From contig CAWEKI010000007.1 of assembly GCA_963809695.1 (NCBI GenBank), positions 608,049 to 672,048 on the forward strand: a stretch of DNA of 64,000 nucleotides, read 5' to 3'. The notes under the pieces are model-generated. The model was not told the DNA's origin, ran no database searches, and worked only from the letters and a program-made list of their open reading frames with translations. Positions 7,336-14,593 of the stretch are shown in pieces (positions within the stretch are counted from its first letter, which is position 1; every line of letters begins with the position of its first letter). The stretch is from JAGDMJ01 sp963809695. GTDB taxonomy: Bacteria > Bacteroidota > Ignavibacteria > UBA10030 > UBA6906. The position numbers and the translations under genes are program-made.

Positions 7336-9969
7336 GTGCCTACCAGCATAGTCGGCGATGCCGCTTCCCGACTCTCCACCGCGCGCAAGAAATCGAGCGA
7401 GGCCATCCATGTCGCGACACAGGTCATCGAGGCCGCGCGTGCCGAAGTGTCCGAAGTCCTGGACGGCCTCAGCTCATCGCTTCAAGGGCTGAGAGAAAGT
7501 GAAGTCGAGACCCGGAGGCAAACACATGGGCCGAACGAAGTCGCCCGGGAAGAGAAACACGGCCCGCTCTGGCGGCTGATGATGTCGCTGCGCAACCCGC
7601 TCGTAGTCCTGCTAGCGACGCTGGCGGCGATTTCCTTCACGACGGGGGATGTCCGTGCGGGAACGGTGATGTGCCTGATGGTCGTTCTGGGCGTGCTGCT
7701 GAAGTTCATCCAGGAAGCCCGTGCGGACACCGCCGCAGCGCAGTTGAAAGCGATGATCAAGGTGACGGCCACGGTCATCCGGGAAGGCGAGGCAACGGAG
7801 GTTCCCCTCGGCGACCTGGTCCCCGGAGATATCGTAAAGCTCTCCGCGGGGGATATGATCCCGGCTGACGTCAGGGTGATAACCTCGAAGGATCTATTCG
7901 TCATCCAGGCCAGCCTCACGGGGGAATCGCTTCCGGTCGAAAAATTTGACCCGCGAGAGTCCCGCATCAACATCTCGCCGCTGGAGTTCTCGAATATCTG
8001 TTTTCTTGGCACGAGCGTCGAGAGTGGTACGGCGCTGGCTGTGGTCGTCGCAACAGGAAAACAGACCTACTTTGGGAGCATGGCCGGAAACATCACCGGC
8101 CAGCTGGTCGAGACAAGCTTCGACAAGGGCATCAAGCGCTTCACGTGGCTGATGATACGGTTCATGATGGTGATGGTGCCGCTCGTATTTCTTATCAATG
8201 GGTTCACCAAGGGTAACTGGGGCGAAGCGTTCTTTTTCGCCCTTGCCGTCGCCGTCGGGCTGACGCCCGAGATGCTCCCCATGATCGTCTCGGTCAGCCT
8301 CTCGCGCGGGGCCATTCTCATGTCGAGGAAGAAGGTCATTGTGAAGCGGCTGAACTCCATACAGAACTTTGGCGCCATGGACGTGTTGTGCACCGACAAG
8401 ACCGGCACGCTGACCATCGACCATGTAATCCTCGAACATCATTGCGACGTGGTGCGCGAAGAGGACGACGCAGTGCTCAGGGACGCATACCTGATCAGCC
8501 ATTTTCAGACCGGGCTGAAGAATGTTCTTGACCGCGCCATTCTCGACCACCGTCAGGAGGTGCACCAGAAGTATTCCGTTGAGACACACAGGAAAGTCGA
8601 CGAAATTCCATTTGATTTTTCCCGTCGTATGATGTCCGTCGTGGTTGAAACCCCCGACGGCAATCATCGCCTTCTGACGAAAGGCGCGCCGGAAGAGGTG
8701 TTTCAGCGAAGCACCCGCTTTGAACTTGAAGACGAAGTCCTCCCCATGGACCCTGTTCTCATTCAAGACCTTCGGGACGAATACGAGCGCCTGAGTGCTG
8801 ACGGCTTTCGCGTTCTTGCCGTCGCGTATAAGGACCTCGTCCAGCGGACCGCCTATTCAAAAGACGACGAGACAGACCTCATTCTTCGAGGGTATGTCGC
8901 ATTCCTGGACCCGCCCAAAGGAAGTGCCAGGCCTGCAATCGCCGCCCTGCAGAAGCATGGTGTTGCGGTGAAGATCCTCACCGGGGACAACGATCTGGTG
9001 AGCAAAAAGGTGTGCCACGACGTCGGCCTTCCGACAGACGAGGTCGTGCTTGGCGCGCACGTTGAGAGCATGTCGGATGAAGAGCTGTTGCGCGTCGCCC
9101 GGACTGCAACGCTCTTTGCCCGGCTATCGCCGGCCCACAAGCAACGCATCATCCAGGTTCTCCGATCGAACGGGCATGTCGTCGGCTTCATGGGGGATGG
9201 GATCAACGATGCCCCGGCGTTGCGCGCGGCGGATGTGGGCATCTCCGTGGACACGGCGGTCGATATCGCGAAGGAATCCGCCGATGTGATCCTCCTGGAA
9301 AAGAGCCTCATGGTCCTTGAGGAGGGCGTCCTCGAAGGCCGGAAGGTGTTTGCCAATATCGTCAAGTACGTGCGGATGGGCGCGAGTTCGAATTTCGGCA
9401 ACATGTTCAGCGTCCTGGGCGCAAGTGCCTTCCTCCCCTTCGTCCCCATGCTGCCGATTCAAGTGCTTACCAATAACCTTCTGTACGATTTTTCACAGGT
9501 CCCCATCCCCACGGACAATGTCGATCCCGAACAAATCGTGAAACCCCGGCCCTGGTCGATGGATGAAATCACACGGTTCATTCTGTTCATCGGGCCTCTC
9601 AGTTCGATTTTCGATTATGTCACATATTTCGTCATGCTGTACGTCTTCAATTGCTGGGATCCGGCACGCGCGTCGTTGTTCCAGACCGGCTGGTTTGTGG
9701 AGTCGCTGATGACACAGACGCTGATCATCCACATCATTCGGACCAACAAGATCCCCTTCCTCCAGAGCATACCCAGTGTGCCGTTGATGCTGACCTCGAT
9801 CATGATCATGATGGTCGGGATGTGGCTGCCGCACTCCGGCCTGGCGCCCTCACTCGGAATGACGGATTTGCCGGCATTGTACTGGCCGATCCTACTTGTG
9901 ACGCTTCTCTGTTACATTGCTCTTACGCAGACGGTCAAGATGATCCTCCTGCGAAGGCATTGGATCTGA
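7336..9969 (+). CDS. mgtA: Magnesium-transporting P-type ATPase (MgtA/MgtB type)
   Basis: P3B-type ATPase of about 877 residues. The GTG at 7336 (V-P-T-S-I-V-G-D) is preferred because AGGGAGA precedes it; an upstream TTG at 7279 would add 19 unlike residues. Motifs are the cation-ATPase N-terminal domain (RESEVETRRQTHGPNEV), the actuator SLTGESLPVEK, phosphorylation Asp354 in DKTGTLT, KGAPEEV, and the hinge MGDGINDAPALRAADVGISV. The C-terminal membrane part contains PIQVLTNNLLYDFSQ, the MgtA-like NNLLYD(F/I)SQ signature. It probably imports Mg2+ down its gradient. It is divergent from the kdp operon and precedes kdpD by 95 bases. Confidence 0.94.
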   Translation: MPTSIVGDAASRLSTARKKSSEAIHVATQVIEAARAEVSEVLDGLSSSLQGLRESEVETRRQTHGPNEVAREEKHGPLWRLMMSLRNPLVVLLATLAAISFTTGDVRAGTVMCLMVVLGVLLKFIQEARADTAAAQLKAMIKVTATVIREGEATEVPLGDLVPGDIVKLSAGDMIPADVRVITSKDLFVIQASLTGESLPVEKFDPRESRINISPLEFSNICFLGTSVESGTALAVVVATGKQTYFGSMAGNITGQLVETSFDKGIKRFTWLMIRFMMVMVPLVFLINGFTKGNWGEAFFFALAVAVGLTPEMLPMIVSVSLSRGAILMSRKKVIVKRLNSIQNFGAMDVLCTDKTGTLTIDHVILEHHCDVVREEDDAVLRDAYLISHFQTGLKNVLDRAILDHRQEVHQKYSVETHRKVDEIPFDFSRRMMSVVVETPDGNHRLLTKGAPEEVFQRSTRFELEDEVLPMDPVLIQDLRDEYERLSADGFRVLAVAYKDLVQRTAYSKDDETDLILRGYVAFLDPPKGSARPAIAALQKHGVAVKILTGDNDLVSKKVCHDVGLPTDEVVLGAHVESMSDEELLRVARTATLFARLSPAHKQRIIQVLRSNGHVVGFMGDGINDAPALRAADVGISVDTAVDIAKESADVILLEKSLMVLEEGVLEGRKVFANIVKYVRMGASSNFGNMFSVLGASAFLPFVPMLPIQVLTNNLLYDFSQVPIPTDNVDPEQIVKPRPWSMDEITRFILFIGPLSSIFDYVTYFVMLYVFNCWDPARASLFQTGWFVESLMTQTLIIHIIRTNKIPFLQSIPSVPLMLTSIMIMMVGMWLPHSGLAPSLGMTDLPALYWPILLVTLLCYIALTQTVKMILLRRHWI

Positions 9970-9970
9970 A

Positions 9971-9990
9971 GGGGGATCCGCCGATCCTCC
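9971..9990 (+). terminator. Hairpin after the Mg2+ ATPase gene, possible terminator
   Basis: GGGGGATC and GATCCTCC pair around a CGCC loop (one G-T pair) two bases after the mgtA stop. There is no immediate T-run, though a T-rich stretch follows at 10003-10007. It could attenuate read-through into kdpDE. Confidence 0.35.
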
Positions 9991-10004
9991 TGTCCTCAGA
10001 TATT

Positions 10005-10032
10005 TTTACGAGATCTTTACGCGTTCTTTCGT
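10005..10032 (+). promoter_or_regulatory. Direct repeats upstream of kdpD, candidate KdpE operator
   Basis: TTTACG at 10005-10010 and TTTACG at 10016-10021 are spaced by 11 bases, with a weaker TTTCGT at 10027-10032. E. coli KdpE contacts T-rich TTTAYA-like half-sites with about one helical turn between them, so this looks like an autoregulatory site for kdpDE. Inference from spacing and position only. Confidence 0.35.
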
Positions 10033-10064
10033 GCAAATTGCTTGCTGCTTTCGTACATTAGCGC

Positions 10065-12752
10065 ATGCTCTCTCCAGGCGAGACAGGTCGTGACCCTGAA
10101 GCTTTCCTCCGCACGCTGAAGCGCGTCGAGGAAAAAGAGGCTCAAGGAAAGCTCAGAATTTTCTTTGGCATGTGCGCGGGTGTCGGCAAAACCTACGAGA
10201 TGCTGCAGGCAGCACATGAAGCAAAGAAAAAAGGGGTTAACGTGGCCATCGGCTACGTGGAAACCCACGGTCGCCGCGAAACAGAGGCACTGCTGAAGGG
10301 GCTTCCTCTCATTCCCCGCAAAAAAGTCGACTACCGAGGTACGGAGCTTGAAGAAATGGACATCGATGCCATTCTTGCACTCAAGCCCGCCCTTGTCCTG
10401 GTCGACGAGCTTGCCCACACCAATGCACCGGCCAGCAGGCACACCAAGCGTTACCTCGACGTAATGGAGCTGCTGGACAACGGCATTGACGTCTACACGA
10501 CGTTGAACGTCCAACACCTCGAAAGCCGGGCTGATACCGTGGCGCAGATCACCGGGGCCATTGTCCGCGAGACCGTCCCCGATTCCCTGTTCGAACGGGC
10601 CGACGAAGTGCAGGTCGTGGATCTCTCCCCCGACGAACTGTTGAAGCGGATGGCGGAAGGCAAGGTGTACACCGGAGAACGATCCCAACGAGCGATTGCG
10701 AATTTCTTCCGCCAGGGAAATCTCACTGCCCTGCGGGAGATGGCGCTCCGCCTCGCGACGGAACGCGTCGAGCAACAGGTGCGTGATTACCGGCAAACGG
10801 AGCGCATCCGTGTCCCCTGGAGGGCGGGGCAACGATTGGTGGTGGGCATAACGCCAAGCAAGGAATCCGTGCGGCTCATCCGGTGGACGAGGCGCCTCGC
10901 TACGGCCATGCAGGCAAGCTGGGTGGCGGTGTTCGTCGATCGTTCCTCGCCTCGCCGTGAGGCGGACAAGGATCAGTTTGCACGGAACATGGCCCTCGCC
11001 CGCGAGCTGGGAGCAGAGATCGTCACCACGGCCGATGAGGATGTGGCGGTAGCTCTGGTGCGCGTTGCACGCGAACAAAACGCCACACAGATCATCGTTG
11101 GAAAACCTGACCGGACCTGGCTCTGGAGCAAGAGCCTGGTGGCGCGGCTCATCGAGCTCAGCACAGACATTGATGTGTATGTTACAAGCGGCGCAGAGAC
11201 GGGCAGAAAGCGACGCCCCAAGGGGATTGGACACATCACGTTCTCTTCGGGCATATCTCAATATGTCGAGGCAGCGGCGATTGTGTTTCTCATTGCTGCA
11301 CTTTGTTATCCGTTGACGGAAGCGATGGGGTATCAAACGGTCTCCTTGATTCTCATCCTCGTCGTCGTGATGTTGCCCCTGCGGTTTGGCGTCGGCCCTG
11401 TGATCCTGGCCGCCGGGCTCAGCGCGCTGACGTGGGACTTCTTCTTCATTCCGCCGCGCTTTACACTTGTCATTGCAAAGCCACAAGATTGGTTGATGAT
11501 GGTGGTGCTGTTCACTGTTGCTGCCGTCAGCGGCACCCTGACTGCCCGTGTTCGGGCCAGGGAGAGAGCAGTGAGAACACGGGAAGCACGGGCAGTCGCC
11601 TTGTATTCACTGACGACCGATCTGTCCTCGGCAAAAAACCAGGAGGATGTCGTGGAGGCCGCGGTCGCGAATATACGGAAGTTTTTCAGTGTTGATATCG
11701 CCTTGTTCCTCAGTGATCTTGACGGCGACCTCGTCAAGGCACCGCACTCGACAAGTACCTATGTCCCGAACGAGAAGGAGCTGAGCGTCCCCGCCTGGGT
11801 CCACTGGAACGAGAAGAAGGCTGGAAAGTTCACCGACACACTTCCATTCGCGGAAGCCACCTATTTCCCTCTTTCGGGCCCCCGCTATCCACTCGGCGTA
11901 CTGGGCATCAAGGTACATGACAATGAACGACTCACGCTCGATCAGGAGGCCCTTCTCGAGAACTTCCTCAGCCAGATCTCTTCTGCGCTTGAGCGGGAAT
12001 TCCTGAATGAAATGAACAAGCGCTCCATTGCGTTTGTTGAATCGGAACGGCTCTATACGACCCTGTTTGCGTCCATTTCCCACGAGATGCGGACGCCGAT
12101 CACGGCCCTCGTTGGCGCATCCGAGAGTCTCTTGAACGACAACGTCGGAGCGGACACAACGGTCCGGCGGGAACTCGCACAGGAAATACAGTCGGCAGCA
12201 GAACGTCTCGACAACGTCGTCCAGAACCTCCTGGCGATGACCCGGCTGGAGTCCGGGCTCATACGGCCAAGGCTCGACTGGACGGATGTACGGGATGTCA
12301 TCAATTCATCACTCAGCACAGTTCGCAGGGAGCTTGCGGGCCACCCCGTTTCCGTCGACGTCTCCCCCGCGTTGCCGTTGGTCAGACTCGACTATCCCCT
12401 GATTGAACAGGCCATTTTGAACCTCCTGAGGAACGCTGTGATGCACACACCGTCAGGGTCAACGATCGAAATCAAGGCGTTTCCCGAGCAGGGCAAATGT
12501 ATCATCATCGTAGCCGACAACGGTCAGGGCTTTCCTGCCGGGTCGCTTGACAGGGTTTTCGACAAATTCTACCGCGTGCCCGGCTCAAGAACCGGCGGCG
12601 TTGGCCTGGGGCTTTCCATTGCGCTCGGGTTTGTTCGGGCACACAACGGCACTATCACGGTGCAAAACCGCCCCGCGGGCGGGGCGGAATTTATGATCCA
12701 ACTCCCCCTGGAGGACAGGAACCACAAACCCGTGGAGCAGAGCGATGAGTAA
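10065..12752 (+). CDS. kdpD: Osmosensitive K+ channel histidine kinase KdpD
   Basis: Full-length sensor kinase of 895 residues controlling kdp expression. Domains in order: KdpD-specific ATP-binding domain with Walker A GMCAGVGKT (35-43) and DELAHTNAP; universal-stress-protein-like domain about 245-370; four membrane helices (DUF4118) about 395-500; GAF-like domain about 520-650; HisKA with SHEMRTPITAL and phosphoacceptor His673; HATPase_c with NLLRNAVMH, DNGQGFP and GVGLGLSIA. Its last bases overlap kdpE by 8. It senses K+ limitation or turgor in the inner membrane. Unlike E. coli, it is separated from the structural genes by the divergent Mg2+ pump. Confidence 0.97.
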   Translation: MLSPGETGRDPEAFLRTLKRVEEKEAQGKLRIFFGMCAGVGKTYEMLQAAHEAKKKGVNVAIGYVETHGRRETEALLKGLPLIPRKKVDYRGTELEEMDIDAILALKPALVLVDELAHTNAPASRHTKRYLDVMELLDNGIDVYTTLNVQHLESRADTVAQITGAIVRETVPDSLFERADEVQVVDLSPDELLKRMAEGKVYTGERSQRAIANFFRQGNLTALREMALRLATERVEQQVRDYRQTERIRVPWRAGQRLVVGITPSKESVRLIRWTRRLATAMQASWVAVFVDRSSPRREADKDQFARNMALARELGAEIVTTADEDVAVALVRVAREQNATQIIVGKPDRTWLWSKSLVARLIELSTDIDVYVTSGAETGRKRRPKGIGHITFSSGISQYVEAAAIVFLIAALCYPLTEAMGYQTVSLILILVVVMLPLRFGVGPVILAAGLSALTWDFFFIPPRFTLVIAKPQDWLMMVVLFTVAAVSGTLTARVRARERAVRTREARAVALYSLTTDLSSAKNQEDVVEAAVANIRKFFSVDIALFLSDLDGDLVKAPHSTSTYVPNEKELSVPAWVHWNEKKAGKFTDTLPFAEATYFPLSGPRYPLGVLGIKVHDNERLTLDQEALLENFLSQISSALEREFLNEMNKRSIAFVESERLYTTLFASISHEMRTPITALVGASESLLNDNVGADTTVRRELAQEIQSAAERLDNVVQNLLAMTRLESGLIRPRLDWTDVRDVINSSLSTVRRELAGHPVSVDVSPALPLVRLDYPLIEQAILNLLRNAVMHTPSGSTIEIKAFPEQGKCIIIVADNGQGFPAGSLDRVFDKFYRVPGSRTGGVGLGLSIALGFVRAHNGTITVQNRPAGGAEFMIQLPLEDRNHKPVEQSDE

Positions 12753-13428
12753 GCCTGTGGTGCTCGTGGTCGATGACGAAGTGCAGATTCGCCGATTGCT
12801 GCAGCTCACACTGGAGTCGGACGGCTACAAAGTGCTGAAGGCTGAAACCGGAGAAGAAGGGATCCGGCGCGCAGCCATGGACCGGCCGGATCTTGTCGTC
12901 CTGGATCTTGGCTTGCCGGACATGGACGGCACCGCTGTTTTGAAGAGACTTCGCGAGTGGGCTACCATGCCCGTTGTCATTCTTTCCGTTCGAAACTCCG
13001 AGCTAGAGATCATCGCCTGTCTCGACGCCGGCGCCGACGATTACCTCGTCAAACCGTATCGATCGGGGGAATTGCTGGCCCGCGTCCGCGCTGCAATCCG
13101 TCACCGCCCATCAACCCAGGCGGAGAGTGTGTTCAAAACCGGGGATCTCGAGGTCGACCTTGTCGCAAGAACTGTGACGAGAGCAGGAGAACCCGTGAAG
13201 TTGACCGTCACTGAATACAATCTCTTATCCCTCTTCGTCCGCAACGCGGGGAGGGTGCTAACGCATCGGTATATCCTGGAACAGGTCTGGGGACCGACAT
13301 TTGTTGAAGAGACCGAATACACGCGGGTGTACGTCGGCCAGCTTCGGAAAAAAATCGAGGATGATCCGGGCAATCCGAAGTTGTTGATCACGGAGTCGGG
13401 GATAGGGTACAGACTTGTGGAGCTTTGA
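12745..13428 (+). CDS. kdpE: Response regulator KdpE
   Basis: OmpR/PhoB-family regulator of 227 residues. The receiver domain has the acidic pair in VVDDE, the phosphoacceptor Asp54 in VVLDLGLPDMDG and Lys in YLVKPY; the C-terminal winged helix includes the ARTVTRAGEPVKLTVTEYNLL and GYRLVEL segments. It overlaps kdpD by 8 bases. Expected to activate the kdp operon on the opposite strand. Confidence 0.97.
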   Translation: MSKPVVLVVDDEVQIRRLLQLTLESDGYKVLKAETGEEGIRRAAMDRPDLVVLDLGLPDMDGTAVLKRLREWATMPVVILSVRNSELEIIACLDAGADDYLVKPYRSGELLARVRAAIRHRPSTQAESVFKTGDLEVDLVARTVTRAGEPVKLTVTEYNLLSLFVRNAGRVLTHRYILEQVWGPTFVEETEYTRVYVGQLRKKIEDDPGNPKLLITESGIGYRLVEL

Positions 13429-13435
13429 GACAATA

Positions 13436-13888
13436 TCAGAAATCCGAGATGGGAGTGTCGGATAGGGCACCTTTCACAAACTCTTCCACTCGTCGCCGAA
13501 TCTGGTCACGTATCGCCCGCGTTTTGGCACGGCGCTCTTCGTGGCTCCCCTGAAGCGCCGACGGATCTGGAAACCCCCAGTGGAGCCGCCTGCCCGGGCC
13601 GGGAAATACCGGGCAACGTTCGGCAGACGCTTCATCGCACACCGTGATAACATACGCGTAGCGCCTGCCCTGCTTCAGGAATTCGAAGACGCTTTTTGTC
13701 CTGTTCCCCGAGATATCAATCCCGTCTTCCTTCATCGTCTCCACAGCAAGCGGGTTCAATGTACCCGGCTCAATGCCGGCACTCTCCGCTTCGAAGCGCT
13801 TCGCCCCCAGGCGGTTCAAATAGGCATCGGCCATCTGGCTCCGGGCACTGTTGTGAATGCAGACAAAAAGCACTTTCTCGCGAGCCAT
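13436..13888 (-). CDS. arsC: Arsenate reductase, low-molecular-weight phosphatase fold (ArsC, thioredoxin-coupled type)
   Basis: Starting at ATG 13888 (MAREKVLFVCIHNSARSQM) it is a 150-residue LMW-phosphatase-fold protein with the catalytic loop CIHNSARSQ, the VITVCDEASAERCP segment that contains the further cysteines used in the thioredoxin relay, and the GRRLHWGFPDPSAL loop with the catalytic Asp. It reduces As(V) to As(III) in the cytoplasm. No strong ribosome-binding site precedes ATG 13888, and the frame continues upstream into an ArsR-like helix-turn-helix piece, so a longer fused product is possible. No arsenite exporter gene is in the window. It converges on kdpE with 7 bases between the stops. 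Confidence 0.88.
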   Translation of the reverse strand: MAREKVLFVCIHNSARSQMADAYLNRLGAKRFEAESAGIEPGTLNPLAVETMKEDGIDISGNRTKSVFEFLKQGRRYAYVITVCDEASAERCPVFPGPGRRLHWGFPDPSALQGSHEERRAKTRAIRDQIRRRVEEFVKGALSDTPISDF

Positions 13889-14083
13889 CAGATAGCGGTC
13901 CAGGATCAACCTGGCATCGCGCAGGATGGTCAGATGTTTGGAAACCGTTGATGTTGAGTGGTTCAACACCTCCCGGACTTCGCAAACACACACTTCCCGG
14001 TCTTCCAGCATCTTCAAAATGCGGCTGCGGTTGGAGTCGGCAAGGGCGCGGAAGACATTGACAGTTTCTCGTTCCTTCGAAAA
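13889..14083 (-). pseudogene. ArsR-family repressor remnant, in frame with arsC
   Basis: In frame directly before arsC the sequence reads NVFRALADSNRSRILKML, EDREVCVCEVREVLNHSTST, then VSKHLTILRDARLILDRY. This is the ArsR DNA-binding core with the CVC metal-site pattern. It then jumps straight to L-MAREKV, so the wing and C-terminal dimer helix are missing. The frame starts after a TGA at 14084-14086 and has no ATG; an ATG in another frame (MIFEGTR) fits the usual ArsR start, which suggests a small indel. Either a decayed repressor or a truncated ArsR-ArsC fusion. Confidence 0.6.
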
Positions 14084-14169
14084 TCATTTCGTTACGTGAC
14101 GACATAGAGCAATTAATGAAGCGGAGGCAAGTCCCAGCAATATCAGCCGGTCGGTTCGCTCTATGATTT

Positions 14170-14450
14170 ATGCAAACAAATTTGTGGATTTCCCTGACAC
14201 GCGTCACCACGCCTGGTGGGGCTCCTGGGATTAGTGACGTGTCTCTGGTCGTGTATGATGTGCTGGCACATGAAAGAAAAGCAGCAGGAACGCACAACGC
14301 CATCTTCAACGCTGAAGAGCTTGCAAGCGGGATGTACATTTGTCGTCAGGTGGCCGGCAACGGGTTCAAGGCTTTTTTGGGCCGGGTGCCAGGCACGCGC
14401 CTGGCACCTCGGGCCTTCAGCGCGAACCGCGAAGGGGGAGCCGGTCAGGA
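14170..14450 (+). pseudogene. Decayed C-terminal sorting domain (type IX secretion style)
   Basis: The frame contains DVSLVVYDVL, ERKAAGTHNAIFNAEELASG and MYICRQVAGNGF, which match the last two-thirds of a Por-secretion sorting domain. The usual GREVATLVN-like segment between YDVL and ERK is missing, the protein upstream is absent, and the end is replaced by a palindrome that keeps the frame open to 14577. Nothing suggests it is translated usefully. Confidence 0.55.
14385..14408. repeat. Perfect 10-bp stem palindrome inside the decayed sorting domain
   Basis: GGTGCCAGGC and GCCTGGCACC pair perfectly around an ACGC loop. It lies in an open frame directly after the last recognisable sorting-domain residues (AGNGFKAF), the same relative place as the multi-hairpin element at 55,837-55,984. 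Confidence 0.75.
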
Positions 14451-14593
14451 GGTCATCTTGACTTTCTCTCCCCCGAACCTGATATTGGGCAATCGCATGA
14501 GCACCGGCAAGGAAGCATGCGGCGGTCGTTCTGCATCGAATACCGGAGATGCAGAACCTGTTCCTTGTACTACTTAGGGAAGGAAGTCAACTC

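Noticed and set aside
10017..11486. Long open frame antisense to kdpD (489 codons), and a similar 355-codon frame opposite kdpB at 2545-3612
   Set aside because: They mirror genuine, fully conserved genes; composition is rich in Arg, His and Cys as expected from GC-biased antisense frames, with no ribosome-binding site.
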